A stretch of 64,000 nt of DNA from Lagopus muta (Eukaryota > Chordata > Aves > Galliformes > Phasianidae), in assembly GCF_023343835.1 (NCBI RefSeq), contig NC_064435.1, positions 37,162,603-37,226,602 on the forward strand, given 5' to 3'. Positions 57,066 to 64,000 of this stretch are shown piece by piece. Both the position numbers and the translations under genes were made by a program. Under the pieces are notes generated by a model. It had not been told where the DNA came from. It did no database searches and was given only the letters and a program-made list of their open reading frames with translations. Numbering within the stretch: the first letter of the stretch is position 1; every line of letters starts with the position of its first letter.

Positions 57066-57530
57066 CACAGAATCATGGAACCATAGAGTTGTCTTAGGTT
57101 GGGAGGGACCTTAAAGATCTAGTTCCAGCCCCCTGTCGTGGGGAGGGCTGCTCCCCACCAGCTCAGGCTGCCCAGGGCCCATTCAACTGGCCTTGATTAC
57201 CTTCAGGGATGAGTCACCCACAGCTTATCTGGTAAGCCTGTGCCAGCACCTCACCACACTCTTAGTGAAAATTTTCCCACTAACATCTAACCTAAAACTC
57301 CCCTCTTTTAGTTTAAAGCCATTCCCCCCGTCCTATCGTGACCATGTAGAAAGTTGGTCTCTCTCCTGCTTGTAAGCACCCCTCATCTACTGGAAGGCTG
57401 CAATGAGGTCTCCCTGGAGCCTTTTCCTCTCCAAGCCCAATTCCCTCAACCTTTCTTCACAGGAGACGTGCTCCAGCCTTCTGAACAACTTAGTGACCCT
57501 CCTCTGGACCTGCTCCAGATCTGCCCTCAT
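57066..57530 (-). repeat. CR1 LINE 3' fragment
   Basis: The plus strand reads CAGAATCATGGAACCATAGA, then GTTGGGAGGGACCTTAAAG, CTGTGCCAGCACCTCACCA and GACCTGCTCC, which is the reversed end of ORF2. It is broken by stops and small indels. Confidence 0.92.
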
Positions 57531-58359
57531 TCACACCACAATAACTGCAATTATGTCAGCAAACTTAAACAGATCACAGTGAGGGCTTGAGCATAACGAT
57601 GCCTGCAGCCTGTCCCTCTTTAGGCAGCAGTATGCAGCAGGCTTGGTGGTAAAAGCAGGCATTGCCTCAGAGTAACCTTAGAATTAAACAATAAAAAGAT
57701 TACATGTTCTCAAATGGACTACTGTCCAGTAGTCAAAGTAAATACCCGCCTTGCTAACTGTTGTTGACTTTATTTTGTTTTCTGCCAAGACAGACAAATC
57801 TGTGAGAGGCACTTAAAAGACAAACAACGAAAATCAAATAATCTTCAGTGTTTCACATAACACGAAAAGAAAGAAGTCACTTCAGAGCAATCAGTGTAAA
57901 GCAAATGATTTTTTTTAAACGAAAAGCCAATTTTACATAATTCACCGGTAAACAAGATCCTGCAGACTCTATTTATATTTTTAAAGATAACAATCATTCC
58001 TGAAATCTAACTCCTCAGGCAGAAGGAACCTATAGAGATTCTGAAAGATTAAAACACCTTGGCTGATTAAATCACTCTGGGAACAATTCAGTGTGAAGAC
58101 CGATGTAATTCTTCTTCAAAAGCATTTGTACAACTGTTGATTGACAGGAGATTAAATGTCTCAAAGTCTCCAATAAGTACAGACTTGAGACATACAGACA
58201 TCCACAAGAACATCAGAAAACCATCAACTGGGAATGATCAGACTGAAGGTTCAACAAACCTTCCGTTTTTGTCAGGTGTAACAACACACAGTGCCAAAAG
58301 TATACGGGAATATGTAAACTGTAACTGAAACCTCCTCAGAACCCCTATAAGAAATAGAG

Positions 58360-58545
58360 ATGTGCAACCTACCAGTCCTAACTACCAGGAAATCCTTTTT
58401 TCAGAGGGCAGTGAGGCACTGGCACAGGCTGCCCACAGAAGCTGTGGGTGCCCTGTCCCTGGAAGCACTTAAGGCCACGATGGATGGGGCTTTGGGCAGC
58501 TTAATCTCATGGGGAGCAGCCCTGTATGATCCTACAGTGATTGTA
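58360..58545 (+). repeat. CR1 LINE 3' fragment
   Basis: Plus orientation. It reads GAGGGCAGTGAGGCACTGGC, CAGGCTGCCCACAGAAGC, CTGGAAGCACTTAAGGCC and GATGGATGGGGC. The terminal octamers are eroded. It opens opposite to the preceding CR1 copy. Confidence 0.85.
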
Positions 58546-61500
58546 CAGTTCTCTGATTATCAAAAAATATACATAATTTTTTTTTCTGTGATATTCTGGT
58601 GTGTTTCAGGAATCCTCTGCTCTAATGTTAAATGCTGGCAGATGCCTTACATGAAGTGCTTGCTCATGGGATCACAAAAGTTTTTGTTGTCCCTGTGATT
58701 TGCTCTGCCAGCTGCACCATGGACAGTTTCACCTTTAACTTCATTTGTAGACAGATGAGTGCCAGCTCCCCTGCCTCTTCTCAGCCCATTCTCTGTGCAA
58801 GTATCTGATTTGTACCATACAGAGTCTGCAAAAGAATTGTGGACAGTCAGGAACTTTTAGTACCTCCAAAAAGATTTGTCACTTACCACCACAAATTTGC
58901 ACGACTGGTTGGAAGAACAGGTTGATGAACATTGCCCAAAGAGCTGCATTACCAGATGGGAGGTGATATGGGCCTTGATGACCTACCATGATTTTAGCTC
59001 TGCACCCTTCTTCAAAGACAACTTTTCCTTAGGCAGGGGGATAAATACTTCCTCTCTGTTCTTCTCAACATTTCAGCTTGGATGTTCTGGCACAAGCAAG
59101 CAAAGCCTCAGGAAAGGTGGAGGTTTTCTGAAAATACACCCTCTACATGGAACCAGTTTATTTAGTGACTAATCTACTTCTCACTTGTAAGAACTCATAA
59201 CAAGGACTAATATCCTTGTAAGAGTTAGAAGCTGGCATTAAAAATAATGGGGAAGCCTTTAACAGTGTAAGCCACAGTAATTCTATGGGTTCTGCTAAGC
59301 ATGCCTTTTCACAGGTATTATTCAGAGACAGTGAACCTGTGTAAACAGATCAGGAAATGCTGTCCACTGAAGTTTTAAGATTGTTCTCCTAAGTCTATAA
59401 AGAGACCATTGTCAAAGCATCTTTTCTGAAATTTGACAATATGATAAACAATTGGCAAATCTGCAGAATTTGTTGAAACCGTAATTGAATGATATGGGTG
59501 CTGGATACAGATATACTGGGTAAGTGGATTTGCAGAGATACCTGTGGGTACCTGACATTAGGTTCCTACTGGAGGCATTTTGGTGCCAGAAGGTAGACAG
59601 CTGGTTGCCATTCAGTAACCAAGCTGAGGCTCCCAGTGCAAGCAGAGCAGAGCTAAGAGCTGAAGGGCCACACCAGTCTCACCCCAGGAGTGGTTTCTAA
59701 AGTTCTGTGTTGGCATAAGTTACATGCTTATTCCCTGGCCTAGTACTTTACTATTCTTTTTATGATTTATATTGTTGTCACACAGATCAGGACTTTCTTG
59801 TAAGAATTATACAAACACGGAATAAAAATGCTATTCCCAAGGAGGTAATAATCTAAGCAAAATACACGGTGAGAAGCATCCATCTAGAAGAGGAGAAGGA
59901 AACAAGGAGGCAGTGCTGCCAGGATGCCAACTAGTGGTCTGATAGACCAACAGGTTGACAGAGGCCAAGTTCATCACCGGCACTGAGAGCATCTGTCTCC
60001 ATCTGGTCAGACCTAGGGCATGGGATAGCAGATGACAGACAGGTGAGGAGTAACCTGTGAAGCTACTTGAAAGTGAAAAAAAGAACAATTTGTCTTTGAT
60101 TCTGCAAAGGGTGTAGAAGTCAGCAGAGCAGGGTCACAGTATAAATAAGTTACCTTTGCCACAGAAATAGGAATAGATGTAACAGGAAAGCACCAGAAAA
60201 TGGCAACAATACCAAAAGAGCTGGAAAGGAGCCCATGGGCGAGCATTTTGTTCAGAGGATGGATAGGAAAGGCTGTATCCTAGTGGCAGTTACCAGAAGC
60301 CAAGAGATAACATTTTAAGAGGAGCAGCACTAATTGTGACAGAGACTGCCAACAGTGACCAATGGTGAGGATGGAGCATTGCTTTTGAGACTTGATGTGG
60401 CTGAAGATTTTAGGAAGAAGTTTGAATGAAGCAAATGTAAATACTGCTTGTAGAAAGAAGTCAGCACTTGTGCAAGCTTAGGAGCAAGACAGAAAGGAAC
60501 ATGGCATGACCATAACTTGCGAGCTTGTGTTGGGAAGCAAAACAGCAAGAAAGAACAAAAGTTAAGGGAGAACAAAAGTTAAATGAGAGACGGGGATTAG
60601 CAGGAGGTACAACAGGATGGAGTCAGAAGAAACACAGGACAGCTCTGTAATTGACACTTTAGTGGAAAGCATGAACGTATGTTTCCAGAGTAGTCTCAGA
60701 TTCTGTTCCAACCAGTTACTGCTGTAAATAAAATACCACAGTCTGAATTCACATGCATGTACTTACACAAATATTTGTGAGCGCTCTGATCAAAGTTATT
60801 AGGCGATAATGTTCAGCCTTGGAAGCTGGCCTTGAACAGCATTTATTAAGGTGTTCCACTACTACTGCTATTGCTAAAGATCAGTACACCAAACTGCACT
60901 GCCAACCAGCCTTGACCCTTTGTGCAGTGGACTACCAGTAAAATAATATATTTGGAGCCTGCCAAATAAAACACATGCGACTGTCAGCAGCACTGTGTAA
61001 CCATTATTATAATCCCTGTATAGCCAAAATTATGCTGCGCAACAAGAAGTAGCTAAAGAAACACAGAATTTTCTCTGCTTGCTATGCTTATCCATGGGGA
61101 TAATTATATTTTTAGGCAGGTGTTTTTTTATAAATCAATAGCTTCAAGTTTCTAGCTTCAGTATAATACTTTCAGCAGTGAATACATGGTGACATAAAAA
61201 GAAGGAATGAGAAAAACTGGGTGCCACGTATATGCAGATTGAAATAATTTACATTAGCAGCACTAACAAGGGGTTTGATTGATTTTTGCCCACATGCAGG
61301 TATCCACAGCCATTGCAAATGCCCTGAGGTATCCCAGGTAACCTCCAGGCTCACTTTATAAAGATATCTGGATCCTGTAAGCCAAATGTCAAATCTGTCA
61401 ACATGCTAGTGTCTTAAAGACCTCAAGAATTCAGAGGTCTGGTTATGGGGTGGCAGCCTAACCAAGCCTAAACCTTCACTGTCATGGTAGCTGGAAATGC

Positions 61501-62560
61501 ATAGAGATAGATACCAGCATTTAAGCTTCTTAATTTTTTAACTGAATCCTATTCTCAGTGTTGAGGACCACCAAAAAACAACAATCTTTGAATTCAGTTT
61601 TGGTCCTTGATTTTTAAAATAAAGTTAGATGAACAACAGATAAACAACTGTAGAACAATGATCCTGCACTGGAGGCTATTGTTCACAGTCACCCTCTGAA
61701 AGGGAATCCTGGAGATCAGGTATTCTTGGTTTATGCATCATATTAGGCAATTTGTGAAAAAGCCAAGGGAGTCAAGACTGCAACAGATCTGGTAAAACAT
61801 TTCAAACAATGGTTTCTGTAGAATAACGCAACATCTGAAATAGTATGTGTGATTTGACATAATGAATCACAGGGGATGGAATAAAAAAAATATTTTCTTT
61901 CACTTTGTTCAAAGTGAAGCAATTCTGGTTTTACGCCCATTTGAAAAGCTTTCATTTCAAAATTACTGCAAATTAAAGGATTAAAGATGAAAAATACCAT
62001 TGTTTCACTTGATCTCTGTTGGCTGTTGTGATGTTTTAGTTTGCTGAACATTTTCATATATTTTGCTTCAGGTTAGATCTGGGGACTGACTACCATCTAG
62101 CTCCTTCCAAAATGAATTATTTCCATAGTTTCCTAGTAACTACAACTTCTGCTTTTCTGTTTTAACCACAGAACCATTCACTTTCTCCTACTATGGGTCA
62201 TATATCGAAGTCTACCTGAACAGCTTTTTATATTGAAAACATTTAGCAGCCACTTTGGACTTTTTCAGCAGTAAAAGTTCCCCAAAATACAAGGGAGTGG
62301 CCTCTTTCCAATCTCATCAACATCAGAAGGAATTTAAACTAAAGCTTCTTGATGAAATAATTCAATCTGTAAAGCTTTTGAAATTCTCCCTTGTAATCAC
62401 TGTTACAAGGGCAGAAAGGGGCGTTGTTACTATTAACTTAAAATCACATGAGGGAAACACATTAAGACAGATTCCAAGGACAGTTGTGTACCTGCTGCTC
62501 TATACACAAATGTGGACTCATCAAACCACTCCTGTTTGCTGACTTTAAATTTTGGTGCTT
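58546..62560. other. Intergenic stretch, nothing recognised
   Basis: I see no exon, RNA gene or identifiable repeat on either strand over about 4 kb. The composition is ordinary and the open frames are below 110 codons without motifs. Confidence 0.45.
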
Positions 62561-62561
62561 G

Positions 62562-62650
62562 GAATCATAGAATAATAGAATTATTTAGGTTGGAAGAGAC
62601 CATCAAGATCATTAATTCCAACCACAGTCTCATGATTGTGGTAGGTTTCC
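62562..62650 (-). repeat. CR1 LINE 3' terminal fragment, short
   Basis: The plus strand begins AATCATAGAATAATAGAATT, then GGTTGGAAGAGACCATCAAG and ATTCCAACC. Only about 90 bases of 3' tail remain. Confidence 0.8.
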
Positions 62651-64000
62651 TGTTCAAATCAGGCAGCGAGATGCCCATGGCACAAACCCTTGAAAGTCAA
62701 TAGAAAGTGCTTTAAAGTTGTAGAGCTGCATCACTATTATTTTAAAAAACAATGGGAAAAAATACAAATTGCCAATCAAGAAGCAAAGCAAAGTCAGTAA
62801 CTGATATTTCATAGCACTACTACGCGGTTTTATTTGCTGTTTATTCTGGTAAGCATCCACGTATTATGCTTGGTGATGCAGATGTTTCTTACCAACATGA
62901 GAATTGTATTAATTTGCTTCTTTTACATAGAGCAATATAGAACAATACCTATTCATAAAAGAAAAAAAGCCCAATTTGCTAGGCTCACTGGTGCAAGGCT
63001 ATCCAACTCCATCATTAAATTTCACTCCCAAAACACAGTAAGAAACGACATCAATCATATCCTTCAAAGGAAGAATTTTAAAGAAAGCTGAAGACAACGG
63101 GAAAATTCTTCTGCATAAGAAGTACATTTTACCCAGTAGAAGCACATTTTACTTATCAGATCGAAATTGATTCTTATTAAAAAAAAAAAAATTAGAATTC
63201 AAGGGTACAAAGACATTTTATCTTTTGGTTTCTTACCCTTTCTCAGCACCAATTCCCATCATTTGTAAAACAAGTTGTATCAAGTCCGCATTCTAAGAGT
63301 TTTCTCTCATGGTGTTGGATCCCATTGATCCCCACACCTCCTTCTTTTCATTTGGCATGTACATCACTTCTATGGTTTCTGCCCATGCCGCTGTGCATTA
63401 CTCGATCTGTTGGTCCCTTACTAAGTCTGGAGAATAGGGTGAAAGAACTTTGGGGTACAAATGAATGAGAGGAGTTTTCGACCTAAGTCATAACATAATT
63501 CACTCCTCTTTTTTTTATCTCAGTCTCAGTATTGCTAGCAAGAAAAGAAGAGCTTTATGCAACAGATTCAGTGCTTGTAGAAAGAGGCTCAGAAGCAAAG
63601 TCACGTTTTGCTGCTAGATAAGTTTGTTTGTGGTTTTGGGCTTAAAAATGAGAACAAACCTCTTTTGACTTCTGTAGCAGTCCAGACTGATTGCTCTGCT
63701 TTGGAAAATAGAGAAGCAAGAAAAGAAAAGAAAAAAAAATAAAAAGGAGAAATTCTTCCACAGCTAGGTTGCAGTACCTGCAGTTTTTGGCATGACATGA
63801 GTTGACAGATCAGCTGCAATAAGATCTCAAAGCCCATTACTGAGATGACAATGCAAAAGTGCATTACCTTAGGTTAAAGGTGATAATCATCCACTTAGTC
63901 AAAAATGGTGAGGAAAGATAGAAGTCCTCAACATCTAGGATGCAAAAGTTGGAAAAGCAATGAGAAAAGAGAAATTCATAGTAAGTAGGGACATTAGGGA
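62651..64000. other. Intergenic stretch at window end
   Basis: No gene is recognised. A short A-run lies at 63179-63191 and purine-rich sequence at 63715-63750. The UBXN2B C-terminal exon expected downstream was searched for by eye on the minus strand and not found. Confidence 0.4.

Overview
The window is vertebrate nuclear DNA, most likely from chicken or a close galliform relative. I infer this from the exon/intron structure with GT-AG junctions, the many CR1 retrotransposon fragments (the dominant LINE of birds) with their octamer-like 3' ends, and the conserved gene order. Three protein-coding genes can be read exon by exon from conserved protein sequence: the 3' part of NSMAF (+), all of SDCBP (-) and all of CYP7A1 (+). 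The same neighbours sit together in mammals (UBXN2B-CYP7A1-SDCBP-NSMAF on human 8q12), here in reversed reading direction.

Layout. 1-9187 holds the last eleven NSMAF coding exons: the end of the BEACH domain and the complete WD40 propeller. 9188-12928 is a convergent tail-to-tail interval with both 3' UTRs. 12929-20934 holds the eight coding exons of SDCBP (syntenin-1) on the minus strand, with a first intron running to a CpG-island promoter at about 24.4-25.06 kb. 25.06-41.9 kb is a long divergent intergenic region with CR1 copies, including one with a 429-codon open reverse-transcriptase frame, and a decayed endogenous-retrovirus remnant. 41.77-48.68 kb is CYP7A1, with a TATA promoter and a match to the liver nuclear-receptor (LRH-1) element. 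48.7-64 kb is intergenic, rich in CR1 and containing a clean solo LTR with a 5-bp target-site duplication. UBXN2B, expected next, was not found inside the window.

Function. The genes are not an operon and their products do not form one pathway. NSMAF (FAN) links the TNF receptor to neutral sphingomyelinase, SDCBP is a tandem-PDZ scaffold for syndecan and exosome traffic, and CYP7A1 is the rate-limiting enzyme of bile-acid synthesis from cholesterol. I see no evidence of a previously undescribed gene system. The noteworthy signals are transposable-element structures (open CR1 ORF, nested CR1, solo LTR, LTR-flanked 47-bp tandem array), promoter motifs of CYP7A1, a six-arginine run in CYP7A1, and repeated GTAGGTA tandem splice donors.
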